Shown here: positions 56,839 to 64,000 of the stretch, in pieces
How the letters are laid out: the number at the start of each line of letters is the position of its first letter
Numbering within the stretch: the first letter of the stretch is position 1
From: Tissierella praeacuta DSM 18095
Lineage (GTDB): Bacteria > Bacillota > Clostridia > Tissierellales > Tissierellaceae
Assembly (NCBI RefSeq): GCF_900128955.1
Contig: NZ_FQTY01000002.1
Location: 370,742-434,741 of the forward strand
Length of the DNA stretch: 64,000 bases
Direction of reading: 5' to 3'
The notes under the pieces: generated by a model
The model's database searches: none
The model's input: only the letters and a program-made list of their open reading frames with translations
What the model was told of the DNA's origin: nothing
Translations under genes and position numbers: made by a program

Positions 56839-58551
56839 ATGGCAAGAACTAAAAAAAGATACTTGGAAACACCTCAAATAGAAGAAATACAGAAAAATAG
56901 TCCAATCATCTATCATGCCGGAATTTATGTAAGACTATCTCATGAAAGAACGGAAACCTATCGAAACAAAAGCAGTTCAATTTCTATACAAGAAGAAGTT
57001 TGTATAGAATTTGCAAAGGAAAAAGGAATTGCAGTTGAAAAAACATATTGCGACTATGAGTATACAGGTACAAATTTTGAGCGACCCGCTTTTAAGGAAA
57101 TGATGCAGGATATTAGAAATAGGAAGATTAACTGTATTATTGTAAGAGATATGTCCAGATTTGGCAGAGAATATTTACAGATAGGAAATTATATTGAAAA
57201 GGTGTTTCCGTTTATGGGGGTAAGATTTATATCAGTAAATGATCGCTTTGATACAATAGACAGATCTGATAACAAAAAGAACTTTGAGATTGTCATAAAA
57301 AATCTGATTAATGATATGTACTCAAAGGACATTTCAACAAAAGTAAAAACAACAAAGCTTACTCTGGCAAAAAGTGGCTTTTTTATTGGAACAAATGCAG
57401 CCTATGGTTATAAAGTAAAAAAGGTTACAGGAGGCAGAAAATTAGAAGTTGATGAAAATACCGCTCCTGTGGTAAAGCAGATTTTTAAGTGGAGCTTAGA
57501 GGGAGATAATCAAATAGTAATTGCCAGGCGTTTAAATGAAATTGGCTATACAACAGCTGCCACATACAACAAGACAGGAAGAATGTATCAGCATAAAGGA
57601 GATTATCAGTGGCGAAAAGGCACCGTAGATAATATTCTTGTTGCAAGAGTATATACAGGAGCTTTGGTTCAAGGTGTTAAAAGCCAAAGCTTATCTCAAG
57701 GTAAAAATCAGGAGATATTGCCAAAGGATGAGTGGATTGTCATAGAAAATGCACATGAAGCCATCATATCTGAAGAAGATTTTGAAAAAGTGCAGCAAGA
57801 AAGATTAAACAGAAAGCAAAAAAGAGAGGAGTTAAAAAGAGAAAAGAAACTTCATTCAAAGCTTAAAACTATAACAGGTATAGCACCGGAAAATCGCTAT
57901 AAAAATCTTATATTTGAAAAAGCAACAGGATTTCAAATTCCAAGACATCCGGAGAGCAGTGGTGTCATTCATAAACGGATCAGCTATGTTTTTGATAACA
58001 ACCGCTCGAATGGTCAGATATATGATTGTCCTAAAATTCGTTTAAAAGAAGAAACACTCGATCAGCTGATTTTACAGTTAATCAGGGAGCAGTTGCAAAA
58101 TATATCTGGAGTAGAGAAATTTAAGCAAAAAATAGAGCTTCAAGGGATAATACAGCTTGAGAAGTATCAAAAGGAAAAAGATAAGTTCTATGCTTCATTG
58201 GATAAAAAGCAGTTATTTATGCAAAAGCTATATGAAAAATATGTAAAGGGCGAAATAAAAAAATCAGAATATCTTTCTTATAAAGACAATTTAATTTCTG
58301 AAATTAAGGTGATCAAGAAAGATATTTTTCAAAATGATACGAAAGAGAAAGACCTCAAATATAAGAAAAAAGAAGCTATAAAGTGGATAGAACTATTATA
58401 TTCCGCTTCAGAGAAAGTGAAACTTTCAAGAGAGCTGTTGGTAAGGCTGATAGAAAAAATAGAAGTAGGAGAAAACAATCATTTGGATATTAAGTTTAGG
58501 TTTACTCCTGCTGGCTTAGATAGATTTGGAGGTGATCTGTTTGGAGAATAA
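56839..58551 (+). CDS. Large serine recombinase 2
   Basis: This 570-residue recombinase has catalytic Ser in YVRLSHERTE, then YEYTGTNFERPAF, VRDMSRFGREYLQ and YGYKVKKVTGGRKLEVDE. Unlike its neighbours the zinc-ribbon cysteines are largely missing (a single CPKIRLKE near residue 396), so it may be a partner subunit rather than an independent DNA binder. GAGGTGG precedes the ATG at 56839. Its end overlaps the third gene by 11 bases. Confidence 0.92.
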   Translation: MARTKKRYLETPQIEEIQKNSPIIYHAGIYVRLSHERTETYRNKSSSISIQEEVCIEFAKEKGIAVEKTYCDYEYTGTNFERPAFKEMMQDIRNRKINCIIVRDMSRFGREYLQIGNYIEKVFPFMGVRFISVNDRFDTIDRSDNKKNFEIVIKNLINDMYSKDISTKVKTTKLTLAKSGFFIGTNAAYGYKVKKVTGGRKLEVDENTAPVVKQIFKWSLEGDNQIVIARRLNEIGYTTAATYNKTGRMYQHKGDYQWRKGTVDNILVARVYTGALVQGVKSQSLSQGKNQEILPKDEWIVIENAHEAIISEEDFEKVQQERLNRKQKREELKREKKLHSKLKTITGIAPENRYKNLIFEKATGFQIPRHPESSGVIHKRISYVFDNNRSNGQIYDCPKIRLKEETLDQLILQLIREQLQNISGVEKFKQKIELQGIIQLEKYQKEKDKFYASLDKKQLFMQKLYEKYVKGEIKKSEYLSYKDNLISEIKVIKKDIFQNDTKEKDLKYKKKEAIKWIELLYSASEKVKLSRELLVRLIEKIEVGENNHLDIKFRFTPAGLDRFGGDLFGE

Positions 58552-60007
58552 TATTGCTTTTTACATGAGATTGTCGGTTGATGAAAAAGAAAAGTTGGAA
58601 AGTGAAAGTATATCCAATCAAAGATTACTTTTAAAACACTATATCTCTCTTGATAAGGATTTAAATGCCTTCAATATCAAAGAGTATGTAGATGACGGTT
58701 ATAGTGGAACCTCATTAAACAGACCGGCACTGCAAAGATTATTTGGAGATGTAAAAATTGGGAAAGTAAACTGCATTATCGTAAAAGATATTTCAAGGTT
58801 TATGAGAGACTATATTACACTTGGAGATTATCTTGAAAATATCTTTCCGTTTCTCGGCATCCGCTTTATTTCAGTAAATGATGGCTATGATAGCCAAAAA
58901 GAGTCAGACACTGGAATAGATATAGGTATTCAATTTAAGGGACTTCTATCAGATTTTTATGCAAAAGAAACTGCTGAAAAAGTAAGAAATAGTCTTCTTG
59001 CCCTGAAACAACAAGGTAAATGTATGCAGGCAAATCCCCCCTATGGATATATCAGAGATCCTGATGAAAGAACAAAAATCATGATTGATGAAAAAACCGG
59101 AGAATATGTAAAAAGAATGTTCGGTATGATACTTGAGGGGTATTCCACAATCCAAATAGCGAGGACATTTAATAAAGAGTCTGTTATTACACCAAGTGCA
59201 AGGAAAAGGGAAATTACAGGTCAAACCTATAAAGAACGTAGTATTTATACCGAAAATCACACAAAAACAATCTGGATGAATTCAAGTGTTTGCAGGATTT
59301 TAAAAAATGAAATGTACACAGGCACCTTCATATTTAATACTGTAAGGAAAACAAAGCTATATGGCGGTTTAACGACAAAGATCCCACGTGAAGAATGGGG
59401 GCGTATTTATAATCACCATCCACCATTAATCAGCTATGAGGAATTTAATCAAGTACAAAGCATTTTAGCCTCAAGAGCAATTAAGCATGTGTCAAGCAGT
59501 AAAAAGAAAGAAAAATCAGCATTGCAAGAGGTGCTGTATTGTAAGGATTGTGGACATTCACTTGTAATTATGCAACGCAAAGAAGCTAGGAACTTGGCTT
59601 GTTCTACCTGTATGATGAAAGAGATAAAGACTAATTTTGAAAAAATAGAGGTCATTGAAAAACAAGTTTTACAACTTCTTCAGGAGAAGATAGATGTGCA
59701 AGAAAGATACGTAAAGGGAAATATTCAGGAAATACATTCATACAGTTTGGAAATTGAAAAGCTGGAGAAGGAAAAAATAAAAAGTTTTGAAAAATACAAG
59801 GCGAATAAAATCAGTAGGGAAGATTTTATCAAGGTAAAGAATAAGATAAATGATAGAATACTAAGATTGAATCAATGTATTCATGACACAGATCCGGAGA
59901 ATGTAGATAATGAAGATATTTCTATCTTAACAAAAGAGTTGGTAGAAAAATACATTTTAAAAATACTTGTACACCACAATGGTGGATTTGAAGTACAATA
60001 TAAGTAG
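58541..60007 (+). CDS. Large serine recombinase 3
   Basis: This 488-residue recombinase has catalytic Ser in YMRLSVDEKE, then YVDDGYSGTSLNRPAL, VKDISRFMRDYI, YGYIRDPDERTKIMIDE and the zinc ribbon CKDCGHS...CSTCMMK. The TTG start at 58541 lies 8 bases after GGAGG and overlaps recombinase 2. It is shorter than usual for the class. It ends 46 bases from the ICE right end with no terminator seen, so its transcript can run on into the cas genes. Confidence 0.92.
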   Translation: MENNIAFYMRLSVDEKEKLESESISNQRLLLKHYISLDKDLNAFNIKEYVDDGYSGTSLNRPALQRLFGDVKIGKVNCIIVKDISRFMRDYITLGDYLENIFPFLGIRFISVNDGYDSQKESDTGIDIGIQFKGLLSDFYAKETAEKVRNSLLALKQQGKCMQANPPYGYIRDPDERTKIMIDEKTGEYVKRMFGMILEGYSTIQIARTFNKESVITPSARKREITGQTYKERSIYTENHTKTIWMNSSVCRILKNEMYTGTFIFNTVRKTKLYGGLTTKIPREEWGRIYNHHPPLISYEEFNQVQSILASRAIKHVSSSKKKEKSALQEVLYCKDCGHSLVIMQRKEARNLACSTCMMKEIKTNFEKIEVIEKQVLQLLQEKIDVQERYVKGNIQEIHSYSLEIEKLEKEKIKSFEKYKANKISREDFIKVKNKINDRILRLNQCIHDTDPENVDNEDISILTKELVEKYILKILVHHNGGFEVQYK

Positions 60008-60040
60008 GTGTAAAAATCTTAAAAATTTTTTATCATTCTC

Positions 60041-60046
60041 TTGACA
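60041..60046 (+). promoter_or_regulatory. Right-end TTGACA, -35 half of a circle-junction promoter
   Basis: A perfect consensus -35 hexamer points outward at the right ICE end. In the integrated state the bases 17 further on (60064-60069, GACAGA) are no -10 box. In the circle it comes to lie exactly 17 bp from the left-end TATAAT (823-828). Confidence 0.75.
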
Positions 60047-60047
60047 T

Positions 60048-60060
60048 CAAAGGGCATGGG
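60048..60060 (+). other. attR (ICE right/cas3 junction)
   Basis: ICE sequence ..CATCAAAGGG is followed by host CATGGGTAAGAC from 60055. Together with attL it rebuilds ACAGG-CATGGGTAAG, the Cas3 Walker A codons, with core GG at 60053-60054. Confidence 0.85.
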
Positions 60061-61582
60061 TAAGACAGAAGCTGGACTTCTATGGATAGGAGATAATAAG
60101 GGTTTTTTTACACTCCCACTTAAAACAGCTATAAATGCAATGTATAAAAGAATAATAGAGAAGATAGTCAGTGATGATTATGAAAATAAAGTAGGACTTT
60201 TACATTCAGATATTAAAAGAGAATATTTAAGTAAAAAAGAAGAAATAGATTTTGATGAATATTATAATAAAACAAAGCAATTATCATTGCCTCTAACCGT
60301 TTGTACAATGGATCAAATATTTGATTTTGTATATAGATATAGAGGATTCGAGCCAAAACTTGCTACCCTAGCATATTCTAAAGTAGTAATAGATGAGGTA
60401 CAAATGTATACGCCAGATTTATTAGCATATTTAGTTGTCGGATTATCATATATAGACAAAATAGGTGGAAAATTTGCTATATTGACAGCAACCTTACCAC
60501 AGATATTCGTAGAATTATTAGAAAAAGAAAATGTAAAGTTTCTAAAGCCTGAACCTTTTACAAATACAAGAATAAGGCATAGTGTAAAGGTAAAACATGA
60601 AAAGCTAAATTCAGAGTTTGTTAAGGAAGTATATAATGATAATAAAGTTCTAGTTATATGTAATACTGTAAAAGAGGCACAAAGAATATATAGAGAACTA
60701 TCAAAAGATGAGGAGATTGTACAAAATATAAATTTATTTCATAGTGGATTTATAAAAAAAGACAGAAAAAGAAAAGAAGATGAAATTTTAGAGTTTGGAA
60801 ATAAGGAAAAAGGATGTAAAGGAATATGGATAACAACTCAAGTAGTAGAAGCATCTTTAGACATAGATTTTGATATTCTTGTTACAGAACTTTCAGACTT
60901 AAATGGACTATTTCAAAGATTTGGAAGATGTTATAGGGATAGAGACTGGGATAAAGAAGGATATAATTGCTATGTATTCGATGGTGGAGATTTTAAATGT
61001 AGTGGTGTTGGAAATGTTATAGATGAATATATATTTAAACTTTCCAAGGAAGCTTTAGACAATGTAAAAGGAGCTATTACGGAAAATGAAAAGATAAATT
61101 TAATAGACAGTATATATACTATGGAAAAACTAAAGGACACAGAGTACCATGATAAATTAATAGACGCTATACAATATTTAAAATTAATAGATCCTTATGA
61201 AATGTCTAAGAAAGAAGTTATGGAGAGATTTAGAAATATAGAATCTAAAACAATTATACCTAAGACTATATATGAGGATAATAAAGTTAGAATAGATGGA
61301 TATATAAAGATATTAAAACAAGAATACGATAAAGATGCTACTTTAGAAGAACGAAAAAGGATGAAGGAAGCAAAATTGGAAGCTAGAATTAGCTTGGATG
61401 ATTTTACTTTATCTATACCATTATATCGAGCAGAAAAACATCTTTTAGAAAAGAAAGATATTAGCAAATATGAATTTATAGAGATATTTGAGTGTGATTA
61501 TAATGATAAAGTTGGGATAATATATAAATCTAAAGATTATGTTGAGAAAGAAACTAGAAGTTGTGAAGGTAGAATCTTTTGA
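60055..61582 (+). pseudogene. cas3: cas3, 3' half (DExH helicase), separated by ICE insertion
   Basis: This fragment holds the rest of the Walker A motif (MGKTEAGLLW), the DEVQ box (VVIDEVQMYTPDLL), motif III (AILTATLP), motifs V/VI (TQVVEASLDIDFDILVTE, LFQRFGRCYRDRDW) and the C-terminal domain. It continues the frame of the 83-813 fragment; rejoined, Cas3 would have about 752 residues, near the family norm. Here it has no proper start: the in-frame TTG at 60041 lacks a ribosome site. Alone it should be inactive. Confidence 0.94.
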
Positions 61583-61598
61583 GTGAAAAGGTGATAAA

Positions 61599-62090
61599 GT
61601 GAAGAAAATAACAGGGGTAATGATATATTATTATTTCATATGTAAAAGAAAGCTATGGTATTTCAATAATGATTTGAATATGGAGTTTAATAGTGAATTA
61701 GTAGGAATGGGGAAGTTAATAGATGAAAATTCCTATGGAAGAGAAAAGAAGAGTATATTAATAGATGAAACCATAAATATTGATTTTTTGAGAAACTGGA
61801 AGGTTATACATGAAGTTAAAAAATCTAGAAAATTAGATGAAGCTGGTAAATGGCAACTTAAATATTATATTTGGGTTCTAAGAAGTAAGGGAGTTAACAT
61901 AGAAAAGGGAATACTAGATTATCCCCTTTTAAGAAAGAGAGAGGAAATATTTCTAACTACTTCAGAGGAAGAGGAGTTGATGGAGGTATTAGAACAAATT
62001 CAAAATATAATCAATATGGATTTGCCTCCTGAAGTTATTAATAAACTCTTTTGTAAGAAGTGTTCTTATTATGAACTTTGTTATATATAG
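61599..62090 (+). CDS. cas4: Cas4 exonuclease-family protein
   Basis: This 163-residue Cas4 has an N-terminal Cys (FICKRKLWYF), RecB-type residues including EVKKSRKLDEAGKWQLKYYIWVL, and C-terminal CKKCSYYELC, the 4-Cys iron-sulfur cluster ligands. It trims and orients prespacers for Cas1-Cas2. The GTG start at 61599 follows AAAGGTG. It lies 16 bases after the cas3 remnant. Confidence 0.93.
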   Translation: MKKITGVMIYYYFICKRKLWYFNNDLNMEFNSELVGMGKLIDENSYGREKKSILIDETINIDFLRNWKVIHEVKKSRKLDEAGKWQLKYYIWVLRSKGVNIEKGILDYPLLRKREEIFLTTSEEEELMEVLEQIQNIINMDLPPEVINKLFCKKCSYYELCYI

Positions 62091-62101
62091 GAGGTGGAGT
62101 A

Positions 62102-63094
62102 TTGGGAGAAGCATTCTATATCTTAAAAGATGGAGATTTAAAACGGAAGGATAATAATGTAGTAATAACAAATTTAGATGGTGAAGAAAAGAATCTGAAA
62201 GCTGAAGTTACTGATGAAGTATATTTATTTGGTGAAGTAAGTTTAAATACGAAATTACTAAATTTTATATCCCAGAAAGGAATTATACTACATGTATTTA
62301 ACTATTATGGATTCTATAGTGGTAGTTATTATCCTAGAGAGGCAAATATAAGCGGATATTTACTTGTACAACAGGTGAAAGTTTATGACAATAAGGAAAA
62401 AAGACTAAAGATTGCTAAAGAAATATTAAAAGCTGCATCTTTTAATATTTATAGGAATTTAAGATACTATAATGGAAGAGGTGTTGATTTAGAAGAACCA
62501 ATGAGAAAAATTGATAGCCTGATTAAAAAATTAGATTATGGAAAGTCTATCAATGAAATTATGGGCATAGAAGGTAATATTAGAAAAACATATTATTCAA
62601 CTTGGAATGATATTGTAAAACAAGATATACAATTTGAAAAGAGAGTAAAAAGACCGCCAGATAACATGATTAATTCTCTTATTTCATTTATAAACAGTCT
62701 TATTTACACAACAACTTTAAGCGAAATATATAAAACTCAACTAAATCCAACAGTAAGTTTTCTACATGAACCAGGAACAAAAAGATTTTCGCTGTCTTTA
62801 GATATTGCAGAAATATTTAAGTCTTTAATTGGAGATAGGATGATGTTTTCTATGCTCAATAAGAATCAAATAACAGAGGAAGATTTTGAAAGAGAATCAA
62901 ATTTTTTATATCTTAAGGAATCTGGTAAAAGAAAAATACTTATGGAATATGATAAGAGATTGGAAAGTACAATATCTCATAAAGAATTAGGAAGAGATGT
63001 TTCCTATAGGTATCTTATTAGACTAGAGTGTTATAAGTTGATTAAACATATAATTGGAGAAAAAGAATATTCTGGATTTAAAATATGGTGGTGA
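62102..63094 (+). CDS. cas1: Cas1 integrase (type I-B)
   Basis: This 330-residue Cas1 carries the conserved features FLHEPGTKRFSLSLDIAEIFKSL (catalytic His and the Asp region) and the upstream glutamate helices. It inserts new spacers at the leader end with Cas2. The TTG start at 62102 follows GGAGGTGG and gives MGEAFYILKDGDLKRKDN, a typical Cas1 start. It appears intact. Confidence 0.95.
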   Translation: MGEAFYILKDGDLKRKDNNVVITNLDGEEKNLKAEVTDEVYLFGEVSLNTKLLNFISQKGIILHVFNYYGFYSGSYYPREANISGYLLVQQVKVYDNKEKRLKIAKEILKAASFNIYRNLRYYNGRGVDLEEPMRKIDSLIKKLDYGKSINEIMGIEGNIRKTYYSTWNDIVKQDIQFEKRVKRPPDNMINSLISFINSLIYTTTLSEIYKTQLNPTVSFLHEPGTKRFSLSLDIAEIFKSLIGDRMMFSMLNKNQITEEDFERESNFLYLKESGKRKILMEYDKRLESTISHKELGRDVSYRYLIRLECYKLIKHIIGEKEYSGFKIWW

Positions 63095-63100
63095 TATAAT

Positions 63101-63379
63101 ATGTATGTGATACTTGTTTATGATATTTTGGCAGATGATAATGGTTCCAGAGTATCTAGAAATACTTTTAAAATTTGTAAGAAGTATTTAACTCATATTC
63201 AAAAATCAGTATTTGAGGGAAATTTGACTGAGTTGAATTATATGAAGTTGAAAACTGAATTAAATAAACATATTAGAAAGGATAAGGATTCTGTATTGGT
63301 ATTTAAGAGTAGAGATGAAAGATGGTTAGAAAAAGATTATCTAGGAATAGTGGATGAGAAAACATCTAATTTTTTTTAA
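63101..63379 (+). CDS. cas2: Cas2
   Basis: This 92-residue Cas2 has the ferredoxin-like fold motif YVILVYDILADDNGSR and HIQKSVFEGNLT. It begins 6 bases after cas1 and pairs with it in spacer acquisition. Length is normal. Confidence 0.95.
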   Translation: MYVILVYDILADDNGSRVSRNTFKICKKYLTHIQKSVFEGNLTELNYMKLKTELNKHIRKDKDSVLVFKSRDERWLEKDYLGIVDEKTSNFF

Positions 63380-63563
63380 ATTATATCTTGTCGACCTATA
63401 ATAGTGCAAATATTGTAGGACATTGACAAACAGTTATATTTAATAAATGAAAGTGATTATTTGAAGATTTCAGTAAATAAACACACTAATATAACAAGTA
63501 AAATTAGAGATCGACAAAGATGATATATTAACATCAGCAAAATCAATGAGTTGAAAGAAACGC
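63380..63563 (+). promoter_or_regulatory. CRISPR leader
   Basis: A 184-base AT-rich non-coding stretch between cas2 and the first repeat, with GTCGAC (63389-63394) and a later GATCGAC (63509-63515). It should hold the array promoter and the Cas1-Cas2 insertion signals. Confidence 0.75.
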
Positions 63564-64000
63564 CCTTTAATAGAACTAGAGTAGAATGTAAATGATTTAA
63601 AAAGAATAGTAATATCCATAGATCCTAATCCTTTAATAGAACTAGAGTAGAATGTAAATTCTTTATAATAAACCTCTTTGACTTTAATAGCTTGTCCTTT
63701 AATAGAACTAGAGTAGAATGTAAATGAGGGAGTATATGTATTAAGGCGTGCAAGCAAAGAACCTTTAATAGAACTAGAGTAGAATGTAAATTTAGAATTA
63801 GAATTTGCAGATGGAACGATTAAAGAAGCCTTTAATAGAACTAGAGTAGAATGTAAATACATTGTCAGTTAGTGAATCAGATATAAATCTGTATCCCTTT
63901 AATAGAACTAGAGTAGAATGTAAATAAGATTAATTTTAAAGTAGAAGGGATGGATAAACTTCCTTTAATAGAACTAGAGTAGAATGTAAATCCCAAAAAT
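63564..64000 (+). CRISPR. Type I-B CRISPR array (7 repeats, runs off the window)
   Basis: Seven identical 30-bp repeats start at 63564, 63630, 63696, 63762, 63829, 63896 and 63962. Each begins CCTTTAATAG and ends GAATGTAAAT, the ATGTAAAT-type 3' end of clostridial I-B repeats. Six complete spacers are 36, 36, 36, 37, 37 and 36 bp; a seventh starts at 63992. No repeat is degenerate, so this is the leader-proximal, younger end. By eye no spacer matches the rest of the window. Confidence 0.98.

Larger units (their letters stand above)
814..60054 (+). mobile_element. Integrative and conjugative element (Tn1549-like), about 59.24 kb, inserted in cas3
   Basis: The element is bounded by a shared GG dinucleotide (812-813 and 53-54 of the 60000 block). 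Joining base 813 to 60055 restores cas3 in frame through ACA GGC ATG GGT AAG. It carries partition and replication genes (parAB, repA, dnaC-like), a type IV secretion set (virD4, virB6-like, prgI, virB4, NlpC/P60 hydrolase), relaxase and MobC, topB, two ssb-like genes, a giant helicase gene, and three large serine recombinases at the right end. A 2-bp duplication at the crossover is typical of large serine recombinase integration. Gene order resembles the Tn1549/CTn family, but with serine rather than tyrosine recombination. Cargo is a lanthipeptide cluster at 42.4-51.1 kb. Confidence 0.95.

Noticed and set aside
814..60054. Terminal inverted repeats at the ICE ends
   Set aside because: Only short loose matches (TGATGxCA-type) at different distances from the ends; serine recombinase elements do not need them.
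60041..60055. TTG at 60041 as start of an independent helicase gene
   Set aside because: No Shine-Dalgarno site; the first codons belong to the ICE end and the frame simply continues cas3 from the left fragment.
63470..63862. Minus-strand 130-codon frame over the CRISPR array
   Set aside because: It is only the translated CRISPR repeat (FTFYSSSIKG recurring) and leader; no ribosome site.

Overview
The window is AT-rich, low-GC Gram-positive DNA, with strong AGGAGG-type ribosome sites, many TTG/GTG starts, T-run terminators, a clostridial-type I-B CRISPR locus and Tn1549-like conjugation genes. It most likely comes from an anaerobic Bacillota (Clostridia/Tissierellia) commensal; the species cannot be told from the sequence.

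Host frame. The two edges are one chromosomal type I-B CRISPR-Cas operon: the end of an upstream cas gene (probably cas5, 1-63), the HD half of cas3 (83-813), then at the right edge the helicase half of cas3 (60055-61582), cas4, cas1, cas2, a leader and a CRISPR array (7 repeats, 6 full spacers, running off the window). Between the two halves of cas3 sits an integrative and conjugative element (ICE) of about 59.24 kb (814-60054). The junction lies inside the Walker A codons of cas3. Joining 813 to 60055 restores an unbroken reading frame (T-G-M-G-K-T) of about 752 codons.

ICE layout, left to right: parA/parB; a Bro-N/DinD-like gene; a decayed ATP-binding/HTH regulator; repA, a DnaC-like loader and pcfB; the virD4 coupling protein; ssb, Maff2-type pilin-like protein, virB6-like, prgI; virB4 split by a complete 2755-bp group II intron; a DNA methyltransferase; an NlpC/P60 cell-wall hydrolase; DUF4315 and DUF4366 proteins; an intact ATP-binding/HTH regulator; topB; a small methylase; a coiled-coil protein; a giant 3743-codon primase/methylase/SNF2 helicase gene with a tnpV-like gene nested in another frame; a second ssb-like gene; then mobA and mobC on the minus strand with a putative oriT region.

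Cargo follows: an XRE regulator, an ABC immunity-type exporter (ATPase plus two permeases), a class II lanthipeptide precursor with a mersacidin/plantaricin-C-like CTxTxEC motif, its LanM synthetase and its LanT peptidase-exporter (42.4-51.1 kb). After a sigma-like gene come a secreted DUF6973-type protein and a membrane-anchored endonuclease/exonuclease/phosphatase-family protein. The right end carries three tandem large serine recombinases that presumably catalyse integration and excision.

Most notable: (1) the ICE disables cas3 exactly at the P-loop and its excision would repair it, a possible reversible CRISPR off-switch; (2) the ICE ends carry split consensus promoter halves (TTGACA at the right end, TATAAT at the left end) that come together at exactly 17 bp only in the excised circle; (3) a new lanthipeptide cluster rides on the element; (4) tnpV is overprinted inside the giant helicase gene with its own Shine-Dalgarno site; (5) conjugation depends on splicing of the intron out of virB4.
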